Of a DNA stretch of 64,000 nt, positions 9,695 to 17,121 are shown piece by piece. The stretch's first letter is position 1, and every line of letters begins with the position of its first letter. Made by a program: the position numbers and the translations under genes. Below the pieces are notes generated by a model. The model did no database searches, was not told where the DNA came from, and worked only from the letters and a program-made list of their open reading frames with translations. The DNA comes from Bradyrhizobium tropiciagri (GTDB lineage: Bacteria > Pseudomonadota > Alphaproteobacteria > Rhizobiales > Xanthobacteraceae): the NCBI RefSeq assembly GCF_018130505.1, contig NZ_JAFCKH010000002.1, positions 496,001-560,000 on the forward strand, in the 5' to 3' direction.

Positions 9695-9779
9695 GTAGCC
9701 CTGATGCAGCGAAGCGAAATCCGGGAATCTCGCCAGCGGTCTCATTGCCCCGGATTACGCTTCGCCGCATCCGGGCTGC
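9695..9779. repeat. dispersed palindrome, 'gtagcccggatg' family (diverged copy)
   Basis: This is a diverged copy (gtagccctgatgcagcgaag paired with cgccgcatccgggctgc) of the element at 9196. It lies upstream of both the exported protein and the aldolase. Confidence 0.75.
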
Positions 9780-9919
9780 GGCTGCGGCTTAGCGTCGCAA
9801 AAACCGGATAGCTGATCCCCGGCATTTTCACCGTCGGTTGGCGGCGGATTGCGCTACACTCCCTCCCATAAAATCAGCACGGCCTCCGTCGAGCGGCCGG
9901 CATACATGGGAGCACGCGC

Positions 9920-10705
9920 ATGCAGTTCAGGGTTTCGCCGTCGTCGCTGCGGAATGATACCAGCGCCGAGGAATGGCAGGCGCGGGTCGATCTCGCCGCC
10001 GCGCATCGGCTCGCCTACATCCACGGCTTCTCCGAAGGCATCTTCAACCATCTCACCTTCGTGGTGCCCGGCCGCACCGACCGCTACTACCAGATCCCGT
10101 TCGGCATGCACTGGTCGGAGGTGACGGCGTCGTCCTTCATGGAAGTCGGCATCGACGATGCCGAGGTGAAGCGCGGCGAGGGCGAGGTCGAGCGCTCCTG
10201 CTTCTGCATCCACGCGCCGATCCACAAGGCGCTGCCGCAGGCCAAGGCGGTGTTCCACACCCATATGCCCTACGCCAGCGCGCTGACGCGGCTGGAAGAC
10301 CCGCGCATCAAGGAGATCGGGCAGACCGAGGTTGGGCTGTCGGAGGCGATCGCCTATGACGATCTCTACACCGGTCCCGCGCTCGATCCCGCTGAAGGCG
10401 AGCGGCTCGCCAATGTGATCGGCGACAAGACCATTTTGTTCATGGCCAACCACGGCATCTCGACGGTCGGCGAGACCGTCGCCGACGCCTATGACCGGCT
10501 CTATTACATCGAGCGCGCCGCGCAGGTTCAGATCTACGCGATGTGGACCCGGCAGCCGCTGAAGCAGTTGCCGGCGCATGTGGTCGAGAAGACCAAGCGC
10601 GACTACCGCGATGATCACCTCTACACCGGCCCGACCCCATCGCAGCGCCATTTCGATGCGCTGAAGCGGATGCTGGACCGGAAGGAGCCGGACTACGCGA
10701 CGTAA
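9920..10705 (+). CDS. class II aldolase/adducin family protein
   Basis: The 261-residue protein matches the zinc-dependent class II aldolase/adducin fold. FNHLTFVVPG is near residue 40, the metal-binding pair H-T-H is in VFHTHMPYAS, and a later histidine is in MANHGISTVG. The family includes fuculose- and ribulose-phosphate aldolases and related decarboxylases. No pathway neighbours indicate the substrate; it stands alone between repeats. ATG 9920 leads straight into the fold. Confidence 0.82.
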   Translation: MQFRVSPSSLRNDTSAEEWQARVDLAAAHRLAYIHGFSEGIFNHLTFVVPGRTDRYYQIPFGMHWSEVTASSFMEVGIDDAEVKRGEGEVERSCFCIHAPIHKALPQAKAVFHTHMPYASALTRLEDPRIKEIGQTEVGLSEAIAYDDLYTGPALDPAEGERLANVIGDKTILFMANHGISTVGETVADAYDRLYYIERAAQVQIYAMWTRQPLKQLPAHVVEKTKRDYRDDHLYTGPTPSQRHFDALKRMLDRKEPDYAT

Positions 10706-10723
10706 GTTGCGGCATATTCCGCC

Positions 10724-10844
10724 GTCGTCCCGGCGAAAGCAGGGACCCATAACCACAGGGTTGAGTTGTTAGAGCAGGCTGTGGCCCCAGCCTGCTCTCG
10801 CATGATGAGCGGTGGTTATGGGTCCCGGCCTACGCCGGGACGAC
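10724..10844. repeat. dispersed palindrome, 'gtcgtcccggcg' family
   Basis: gtcgtcccggcgaaagcagg with ggacccataaccac pairs with gtggttatgggtcccggc and the closing gccgggacgac. The same type recurs at 36386-36502. It separates the convergent aldolase and repressor genes. Confidence 0.8.
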
Positions 10845-10875
10845 ACCGGCTTTGTGATCACGGCTTTCGCCTCGA

Positions 10876-11529
10876 TTACTGGCTCGCCCACACGATGCGC
10901 GCGATCCACTCGACCTGCTCGGCCTCGAGCGTGCGGTCGGGATGCACGGGGTTAAGCGAGCCGAGCTCGAGCACCTTGGCGGTGCGGCGCTTCAGCTCCT
11001 TCACCATCACCTCGCCGCCCGTGGTGCGCACCACGACGCGGTCGCCGCGGCGGATCGGTGTGCCGGGCGAGACCACGATGATGTCGCCCTCGCGATAGGC
11101 GGGCCGCATCGAGTCGCCCTCGATCTCCAGCGCATAGGCGTGCTCGTCGCCCGTCGCGGGCAGCGCCACCTCGTCCCAGCCTTTGCCGGAGGGGAAGCCG
11201 CTGTCATCGAAATAGCCGCCGGCGCCGGCCTGGGCGAAGCCGAGCAGCGGCACCGACTGGCCGCCGCGCGGACCCTCGCCGAGCAGCTGCACGAAGGTTT
11301 CCATGGTGGCATTGGTCGCGGCCAGCGCCTTGGAGACCGACTCAGTGGACGGCCAGCGCTCGCGCCCGTCACCGGTGATGCGCTTCGACTTGTTGAAGGT
11401 GGTCGGATCGAGGCCGGACGCCTTGGCTAGTCCCGATGGCGATAGCCCGGCGCGTTCGGCAAGCCGGTCGAGCGCGGTCCAGACCTGGGCGTGGGTCAGG
11501 GGGCGGGGAGCTTTGGGTTGTTTGACCAT
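10876..11529 (-). CDS. S24/LexA-type transcriptional repressor
   Basis: The 217-residue protein has an N-terminal helix-turn-helix (about residues 13-50, GLSPSGLAKASGLDPTTFNK) and a C-terminal S24 peptidase domain. The nucleophile is S140 (EGDSMRPAYREGD) and the general base K177 (EVMVKELKR). Such CI/LexA-like proteins self-cleave when RecA is activated. The cleavage site could be near AQAGAGGYFDD (A-G). The start is at 11529 (GGGA 8 nt upstream) or 11538. The frame formally continues into the IS end at 11565, which is an artefact of the insertion. Its native promoter has been split by the IS (see findings). Confidence 0.85.
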   Translation of the reverse strand: MVKQPKAPRPLTHAQVWTALDRLAERAGLSPSGLAKASGLDPTTFNKSKRITGDGRERWPSTESVSKALAATNATMETFVQLLGEGPRGGQSVPLLGFAQAGAGGYFDDSGFPSGKGWDEVALPATGDEHAYALEIEGDSMRPAYREGDIIVVSPGTPIRRGDRVVVRTTGGEVMVKELKRRTAKVLELGSLNPVHPDRTLEAEQVEWIARIVWASQ

Positions 11530-11556
11530 CGAGCGCATCCCGGAGCAGCTTCTAGG

Positions 11557-11589
11557 AATTATTACGCACTTATATACTTGACAAAAGTG
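11557..11589. repeat. IS left end: target duplication plus IRL
   Basis: AATTATTA (11557-11564) is the target-site duplication. The left inverted repeat, 11565-11589, starts CGCACTTATATACTTGACAA and is a perfect inverted match to 13599-13623. Confidence 0.93.
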
Positions 11590-11690
11590 CAATTATTCCT
11601 AGGTTACTCCCATTGAGGTCATTTCTCAATTGGCGCGCCCGAATTGCATGTTTGGTTGAGTATGCAAGTGCACTGTGAGGAACAGTGCAA

Positions 11691-12440
11691 TCAAACGAAA
11701 CTTTCTGGCCAGAGCTTCCGACACTCGGCTTCGATTCGTACCAAGACGCCTTGAACTTCGCTGAGCATTGCTCTGAGTACAGCAGGCGGGTCGCTACGGC
11801 TGACCCGAGGTTCTTCGTCGTCGAAGCCTATTCGGAAGGCAAAGCTGTGTGCGTCGCGGAAGTCTCCGCTTCCGGTATCGATTTCGATCTCGTATTTTTC
11901 AGGGTTCCAGCGGTGGCTCGTCTGCAAAATGATGCCGGGCGTCAAATGAATCTGGAGGTCTTGGGTGCCGATGGGCATCAGGATCGCGTGCTTCCTGGAA
12001 TTACAAAGCCGGTTCAAACTCCAGAGGAAGTTGTTAGCTCCCTTGTATGGCTTAAAGGTCGGAATGAGGGCTTGGATTTCTTCCGGCGCTTCCTTCGTCA
12101 GCCCCTTGATGCGGTTGGCGAGGAACGTTTCAGCTTTGGCGAAGGGGAAGTAGGCGAACTCGGTGACGGGGCGTCTGCTGGCAATACACGAAGCGTAGAT
12201 GGCGTGGTCAAGAACGGCCCGCAGGTTATTGATAATGTCGAAGACGATACTTGGCGTATCGTCAAAGAACGCTTTGTCGAAGATGATCTTCAATCGATTG
12301 TTTCTTCCATCTGCATCTCTCTCGACAGAACAGGGCCTTTGTTTCTCATTAGCGAATGCGGCGACCCTCGCTTCAAAGTCACGCAAGTGGTATTTTGCCC
12401 GCTCTAATGTTCGCTTTGGGCTATAAAACGGATCAGGCAT
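11691..12440 (-). CDS. unknown 249-residue protein carried by the IS
   Basis: From ATG 12440 (MPDPFYSPKR) the product is a soluble, mixed alpha/beta protein. It contains IINNLRAVLDHAIYASC at about residues 69-85, a motif I associate with widespread uncharacterised helical (possibly HEPN-like) proteins; that link is tentative. The frame extends upstream to 12581, but the extension is hydrophobic nonsense opposite the basic small gene. Its start codon overlaps the divergent gene's start in the palindrome CATG. It lies inside the IS, so it is cargo rather than a host gene. Confidence 0.65.
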   Translation of the reverse strand: MPDPFYSPKRTLERAKYHLRDFEARVAAFANEKQRPCSVERDADGRNNRLKIIFDKAFFDDTPSIVFDIINNLRAVLDHAIYASCIASRRPVTEFAYFPFAKAETFLANRIKGLTKEAPEEIQALIPTFKPYKGANNFLWSLNRLCNSRKHAILMPIGTQDLQIHLTPGIILQTSHRWNPEKYEIEIDTGSGDFRDAHSFAFRIGFDDEEPRVSRSDPPAVLRAMLSEVQGVLVRIEAECRKLWPESFV

Positions 12441-12597
12441 GGCAAAATCCGATCTTGATGAAACAAAGAAGTTGATGGGCGCGCTCGTGCGGATGAAGCC
12501 GAAGCCGCACGATGAAATGAAGATTGGCAACTCTAAGGCGAAAAAGACTAAGAGTCCCGCGAAGAAGCGCGCCTCTTCCACGCGGAAAAACGCTTAG
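12439..12597 (+). CDS. small basic protein carried by the IS
   Basis: This is a 52-residue lysine-rich protein (MAKSDLDETKKLMGALVRMK, then a K/S/A-rich tail ending STRKNA) with clear codon structure. It is read divergently from the 249-residue gene and the two ATGs share CATG at 12438-12441. The shine-dalgarno region is weak. Its basic charge suggests nucleic-acid binding or an accessory role for the IS; this is inference from composition only. Confidence 0.55.
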   Translation: MAKSDLDETKKLMGALVRMKPKPHDEMKIGNSKAKKTKSPAKKRASSTRKNA

Positions 12598-12620
12598 CAG
12601 CCTGCTTTTTGTGCCTGATC

Positions 12621-13559
12621 TTAGTGAGGTATGCGGTACGTCAGACGCTTGCCCTCAATGCCCTTCATGGCGAGCGCCGTCCGTTCCCCATCGGTAACGC
12701 CTAGACCGGAACGGTTGTGTTGTGGCGGAATTCAAATTCGGCAAGATAGCGCTTCAAGTGCTGCTCGCCGCAGAACGTGTAAGTGCCGCGCATGCCGCGC
12801 TTGAAGATGCCAAAGAAATTCTCGATGTTGTTCGTGGTATAGCCCGCGTCATTCACGTAGGTCAGCGTAGAGTGCTTCACCTTCTGGTGGTTGCCGAACT
12901 CCTTACCGAGAATCTTGTAAAGCTGGCTTTCGTCCGTAACGAGCGTGGCCTTGCGCTCAACGTTCGTGAAAAAGGATTTCCTGAATCCTTTCCGCCGTTG
13001 CAGTCTTGTCGATATGGAACGTGCGAACGGTGCCGGTGTTCTCGTCCACCAGCGCAAAGATGGAAGCTTTATTCTTGAGGCCCTTCTTGTAGCCCTTGGC
13101 GCGCTTCGACGTATTGAGGTGATATGTCTCATCGGCCTGCACGGCGCCGCCAAGCGTGCCCATGGGGCCGGGCTTGAGATCGGTCATCGCTTCGCGGAGG
13201 CGATGCATCATGAACCAAGCAGTCTTGTAAGTGACGCCGATGCTGCGATGGATTTCGTGAGCCGAAACGCCGTTCTTGCCTGAGTTCATCATGTGCGCCG
13301 CCATCCACCATTTGGTGAGCGGCACCTTGGAGCGCTCGAACACGGTGCCGACCGTGACGGTAAACTGACCCTTGCAGTCGTTGCAGTAGTACAGGCCCGG
13401 ACGATGCGATTTCTTGGTGCCCTCGACCTTCGCCAGTTTGTCAGGATCGGACGAGCCGCAGTGCGGGCAGATCGGTCCATCGGGCCAGCGCACCGCCTCA
13501 AGGGCTTCGCGGGCCCTGTCTTCGTCCTGAAACATGGGGTCTTGGAATGTGGCGGTCAT
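12621..13559 (-). pseudogene. IS1595-family transposase, two frameshifts
   Basis: Read from ATG 13559, the first part has a zinc ribbon (CPHCGSSD and YYCNDCKGQF) and the start of the ISXO2-like DDE domain (QADETYHLNTSKR). It shifts frame near 12965, where a T5 run (minus strand CTTTTTC) has one base more than expected. It continues as FTNVERKATLVTDES, then NIENFFGIFKRGMRGTY. A second break near 12719 (AACACAACC for expected AACAACC) is followed by RSGLGVTDGERTALAMKG and the proper end LTYRIPH at 12621. All domain parts remain, so the breaks are recent or are sequence errors. Confidence 0.85.
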
Positions 13560-13582
13560 GGAATTGCTCCGGCAATCCCTGT

Positions 13583-13610
13583 ATCATAGGACTATATCCA
13601 CTTTTGTCAA
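13583..13610 (-). promoter_or_regulatory. transposase promoter with its -35 inside the inverted repeat
   Basis: On the minus strand TTGACA (plus 13605-13610) is followed after 16 bases by TATGAT (plus 13583-13588). A GGAG ribosome site and the transposase ATG at 13559 follow. The -35 lies in the right inverted repeat, so transposase binding to the end would shut off its own promoter. Confidence 0.65.
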
Positions 13611-13631
13611 GTATATAAGTGCGAATTATTA
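13599..13631. repeat. IS right end: IRR plus target duplication
   Basis: The right inverted repeat (13599-13623) ends GTATATAAGTGCG and is followed by the second AATTATTA at 13624-13631. Confidence 0.93.
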
Positions 13632-13796
13632 CCTGAAAGCGGCGGTTTGCGCAATTCTGGCGTCAGGTGTGGCGCGGCGCCGCTTGAGTTGCGCCCCGGC
13701 CGTCGATACGGTCGCCCGCGCCATCAGGCCTTTTCCCCATCGATCCGGAAAAAGCACAAGAGACTCAAGGACAAAAGGGACCGCCGGCACGTGCCT

Positions 13797-14135
13797 ATGA
13801 TCTACAAAATCACCCCCGCCTCGGCCTGGCGCGAGGCCGAGCGGCAGGGCGTGTACCGGGGCAGTGCGGACGACATACGCGACGGCTACATCCATTTTTC
13901 GACTGCCGCACAGGTCGCCGAGACCGCGCGCAAGCACTATTTCGGGCAGACCGGCCTGTTCCTGGTGGCGGTCGATGCGGACGCGCTCGGCGATGAGCTG
14001 CGCTGGGAGCCGTCGCGCAACGACGAACTGTTTCCGCATCTCTATGGCGAGCTCGATCTTGGCGCCGTGACCGAGATCCTCGATTTGCGCGCGCGATCCG
14101 ATGGCGGGCACGACGTTCCGGAGCTCAAGCCGTGA
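13797..14135 (+). CDS. DUF952 domain protein
   Basis: The 112-residue protein begins MIYKITPASAW and contains GYIHFSTAAQV and LRWEPSRNDELFPHLYGELD, which are DUF952 hallmarks. The biochemical role of the family is unknown; it is often encoded next to pyrD, as here. An in-frame GTG at 13791 has a slightly better-spaced GGGA and could be the true start. The long upstream frame to 13647 is spurious. Its stop overlaps the pyrD start (GTGA, 14132-14135), so the two are coupled. Confidence 0.85.
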   Translation: MIYKITPASAWREAERQGVYRGSADDIRDGYIHFSTAAQVAETARKHYFGQTGLFLVAVDADALGDELRWEPSRNDELFPHLYGELDLGAVTEILDLRARSDGGHDVPELKP

Positions 14136-15229
14136 TCCGCGCCTTCGATGCCTTCTCGCTGCCGCTGCTGCGCTGGTTCGATCCCGAAGATGCCCATCGC
14201 ATGGCGATCCATGGCCTGAAGCTGCTGCCGCCGATCCGCCAGCGGGCGGATGATCCGAAGCTCGCGGTGCGCGCCTTCGGGCTGAACTTTCCGAACCCGA
14301 TCGGCATGGCGGCCGGCTTCGACAAGAGCGCGGAAGTGCCGGACGCGCTGCTGCGGCTCGGCTTCGGCTTTGTCGAGATCGGCTCGGTGACGCCGAAGCC
14401 GCAACAAGGCAACCCGCGGCCGCGGCTGTTTCGCCTGGAACGTGATGAAGCCGTCATCAACCGCATGGGCTTCAACAATGACGGCGCGGAGGCGGTGCTG
14501 CGCCGGCTCGCCGCGCGCGCCAGCCAGGGCGGCATCATCGGCGTCAATGTCGGAGCCAACAAGGATTCGGCCGATCGCATCGCCGACTATGTGAAGCTGA
14601 TCGAGACCTTCGCGCCGGTTGCGAGCTACTTCACCGTCAACGTCTCCTCGCCGAACACGCCGGGCCTGCGCAACCTGCAGCAATCGGCCGCCCTCGACGA
14701 TTTGCTGGCGCAGGTGATCGACACCCGCGAGCGGGTGCGCCGCAATGCCGGCGACTCGCCCGTGCTGCTGAAGGTCGCGCCCGATCTCAGCCTCGCCGAG
14801 CTCGACGATGTCGTGCATATCGCGCGCTCGCGTCGTGTCGACGGCATGATCGTCGCCAACACCACGCTGGCGCGGCCGTCGACCCTGCGCGAAGAGAACC
14901 GCGCCAGGGAGCAGGGCGGTCTGTCGGGCCGTCCGCTGTTCCGCCTCTCGACCCGGATGGTCGCCGAGACCTATGTGCGTGTCGAAGGCGCATTCCCCTT
15001 GATCGGCGTCGGCGGCATCGACAGCGGCGGCGCCGCGCTGACCAAGATCCGCGCCGGCGCCAGCCTGATCCAGCTCTATTCGTCGCTGGTCTACAAGGGG
15101 CTCGGCCTGGTCGAGGACATCAAGCGCGATCTCTCCTCGACGTTGCTGCGCACCGGCCGCGATTCCTTGTCCGAAATCGTCGGCGCCGACGCCGCGACGA
15201 TCACCGCCGAGGATTGGCCGGTGAGGTAG
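14132..15229 (+). CDS. pyrD: dihydroorotate dehydrogenase (quinone), class 2
   Basis: The 365-residue enzyme oxidises dihydroorotate to orotate in pyrimidine synthesis and passes electrons to the quinone pool at the inner membrane. It shows the class 2 N-terminal helix, GLNFPNPIGMAAGFDKSAEV (FMN/substrate region), FTVNVSSPNTPGLR with the catalytic-base serine, VANTTLARPS, and GVGGIDSGGAA plus LIQLYSSLVYKG at the phosphate site. It starts at GTG 14132, overlapping the DUF952 gene. Confidence 0.95.
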   Translation: MIRAFDAFSLPLLRWFDPEDAHRMAIHGLKLLPPIRQRADDPKLAVRAFGLNFPNPIGMAAGFDKSAEVPDALLRLGFGFVEIGSVTPKPQQGNPRPRLFRLERDEAVINRMGFNNDGAEAVLRRLAARASQGGIIGVNVGANKDSADRIADYVKLIETFAPVASYFTVNVSSPNTPGLRNLQQSAALDDLLAQVIDTRERVRRNAGDSPVLLKVAPDLSLAELDDVVHIARSRRVDGMIVANTTLARPSTLREENRAREQGGLSGRPLFRLSTRMVAETYVRVEGAFPLIGVGGIDSGGAALTKIRAGASLIQLYSSLVYKGLGLVEDIKRDLSSTLLRTGRDSLSEIVGADAATITAEDWPVR

Positions 15230-15244
15230 GTGCTTTACTGCCTC

Positions 15245-15329
15245 GTAGCCCGGATGCAGCGAAGCGTAATCCGGGGCGATCTCGCTGCGGATAGAGGCCC
15301 CGGATTTCGCTTCGCTGCATCCGGGCTAC
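15245..15329. repeat. dispersed palindrome, 'gtagcccggatg' family
   Basis: gtagcccggatgcagcgaag pairs with cttcgctgcatccgggctac. It lies between the convergent pyrD and MATE genes, in a position to stop transcription from both sides. Confidence 0.85.
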
Positions 15330-15339
15330 CGATGTGGTG

Positions 15340-16659
15340 CTACCTGAACGATTTCCGCAGCAGAGACGGATAGCGCAGTCCCTGGAAGCCGCCGCGCGCG
15401 ACGTAGAAGCCGAGCAGTGCAATCCACAGTCCGGTGTTGCCGTAGCCGCTGAGCGCCCACCAGATGACGAGGAAGGCTGCCAGAGAAGCGAGCATCAGAT
15501 TGCGCATCTCGCGCGCCCAGGTGGCACCGACATAGATGCCGTCGAAGCCGAATGCGAACACGCCGGGCAGCGGCGCCAGGATCACGAACAGCAGGAAGTC
15601 GCGCGCAGCGCGGCGCACCTCCGCGCTGGTCGTCATCAAGTCGATCAGCGCCGGTCCGAACAGCGCAAACAGCACCGAGACGACGAGCGCGAAGCCGATG
15701 CCCCACAGCAGCACCAGCCGGGTCGAGTCGGCAAAGCCCCTCGCATCGCGCGCGCCATAGCTGCGACCGCAGAGTTGTTGGGCGGCGTTGGCGAGGCCAT
15801 CGAGGAAGAACGCTGAGACCAGCAGGAAATTGTTCAGCACCGAATTCGCGGCCAGCGTGACGTCGCCGTCGCGCGCCCCCTTTGCGGTGAAGAACAGGAA
15901 CACGACGATCAGTGCCGCAGTGCGGATCATGATGTCGCGGTTGACCGCCAGCATGCGCATCAGCTTGGCACGGTCGAATAGCGTCGCGGGCGATACGGCA
16001 AAGCCGCCCGCGGAGATCCGCCATGCCGCGACGACGCCGAGCACAAATCCCGCCGTCTCGCCGAGCACGGCGGCGATCGCCGCGCCAGCGATGCCGGCGG
16101 CGTAGACCTGCACCAGGAGCACGGTCGCCACCACGTTGATGACGTTGATCACGATCTGCAGCGCCAGCGCCAGATTGGCGCGGGCCTGTCCGACCAGCCA
16201 GCCGAGGATGACGTAGTTGCCGAGCGCCAGCGGCGCCGACCAGATCCGGATCATGAAATAGGTCTTGGCGGCGTGCGTCACGCCCTCGCTGCCGCCCATC
16301 AGCTGGAAGGTGACCGCGGCGAGCGGCACCTGCAATGCGATCAGTGCGGCGCCGATCAGGCCGGCGACGATGAAGCCGCGCACCAGGATCGCGGAAAATT
16401 CCTGCGGCTCGCCGGCGCCCTGCGCCTGCGCGGTGAAAGCCAGCGTCGACATGCGCAGGAACGCGAACAGCCAGAACAGGCAGTCGAAGATCACCGACGC
16501 CATCGCGACGCCGCCGAGCAGCGCGGCGTCGTCGAGCCGGCCGATCGCGGTGGTCGAGACGATGCCGATCAGCGGCGTGGTCAGGTTCGCGACCATCGCG
16601 GGGCCGGCGATGGCGAACACCTCGCGCGAGGTGATTTTGGGATGGACGGGCGCGTGCAT
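15340..16659 (-). CDS. MATE family efflux transporter (DinF type)
   Basis: The 439-residue protein has about twelve membrane segments arranged as two halves. The N-terminal AGPAMVANLTTPLIGIVSTTAIG is the MATE first-helix signature, and the second half has NSVLNNFLLVSAFFLDGLANAAQQLCGRSYGARD, typical of the DinF branch. It would export cationic compounds using Na+ or H+. It is a single gene with no regulator next to it. Start is ATG 16659. Confidence 0.88.
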   Translation of the reverse strand: MHAPVHPKITSREVFAIAGPAMVANLTTPLIGIVSTTAIGRLDDAALLGGVAMASVIFDCLFWLFAFLRMSTLAFTAQAQGAGEPQEFSAILVRGFIVAGLIGAALIALQVPLAAVTFQLMGGSEGVTHAAKTYFMIRIWSAPLALGNYVILGWLVGQARANLALALQIVINVINVVATVLLVQVYAAGIAGAAIAAVLGETAGFVLGVVAAWRISAGGFAVSPATLFDRAKLMRMLAVNRDIMIRTAALIVVFLFFTAKGARDGDVTLAANSVLNNFLLVSAFFLDGLANAAQQLCGRSYGARDARGFADSTRLVLLWGIGFALVVSVLFALFGPALIDLMTTSAEVRRAARDFLLFVILAPLPGVFAFGFDGIYVGATWAREMRNLMLASLAAFLVIWWALSGYGNTGLWIALLGFYVARGGFQGLRYPSLLRKSFR

Positions 16660-16717
16660 GGTCAGAACTCGATCGTCATGCCGTCGCCCGCTGCTAGATG
16701 CGGCCTCTCCTGAAGTG

Positions 16718-17023
16718 TCAGCGGCCGCGCGGCGCGCCGAACAGCCGCGACAGCAGCCAGATCGGGATCACGACCACCGCGCCGAGCAGGAAGTAGCGCC
16801 AGGCCCAGTTGATGGCGTCGAAGCCGAAATCCCAGATATTCTGGAACAGTCGCTGGATGCTGTAGAGGATGTTCCAGGGATCGAAGCCGATCGTGGCGAG
16901 CACGACGCCGACCAGGATCGAGAGCAGGATCAGCCGGAACGCCACCGACAGCGGCGAGCCGCCGAGGAAGCGGTACAGACCGTCATTCTGGCTGGCCGGC
17001 AAGTCCCGGACGTCGTTCGGCAT
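16718..17023 (-). CDS. small two-pass membrane protein (DUF6460-like)
   Basis: From ATG 17023 (GGGAG upstream) the product is 101 residues: MPNDVRDLPAS, then LGGSPLSVAFRLILLSILVG with a membrane helix, FDPWNILYSIQRLFQNIWDF, and a second helix YFLLGAVVVIPIWLLSRLFG. This resembles what I recall as DUF6460, a small alphaproteobacterial family; that name is from memory. The frame's extension to 17098 has no support. It follows the ligase gene on the same strand but about 100 bases away. Confidence 0.7.
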   Translation of the reverse strand: MPNDVRDLPASQNDGLYRFLGGSPLSVAFRLILLSILVGVVLATIGFDPWNILYSIQRLFQNIWDFGFDAINWAWRYFLLGAVVVIPIWLLSRLFGAPRGR

Positions 17024-17121
17024 CTCTCGGTCTCCCGCGGAATCGTCCGCATTATAGGTCACGGCGGGGCACATGGGGAACCCGCAATGCGCGTTCAATG
17101 GCTGCCATGCGCGCTTCGCGC

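Larger units (their letters stand above)
11565..13623. mobile_element. IS1595-family insertion sequence with non-transposase genes
   Basis: This is a complete 2059-bp element bounded by 25-bp perfect inverted repeats and flanked by the 8-bp AT-rich duplication AATTATTA. The transposase has the zinc ribbon and ISXO2-type domain of the IS1595 family, but it is frameshifted twice. The element also carries a 249-residue unknown protein and a small basic protein that start head to head. Cargo genes are known in some IS1595 members. It has inserted upstream of the S24 repressor. The intact ends mean it could still move if transposase is supplied in trans. Confidence 0.92.

Noticed and set aside
11578-11605. 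Outward-mirrored promoter at the IS left end (TTGACA then taggtt)
   Set aside because: The -35 is exact because it is in the inverted repeat, but the -10 position is a poor match and no gene follows on that strand.
11685-12407. 240-residue plus-strand ORF opposite the IS cargo gene
   Set aside because: It has no ribosome site and reads as the complement of the better minus-strand protein, which has the NLRAVLDH motif.
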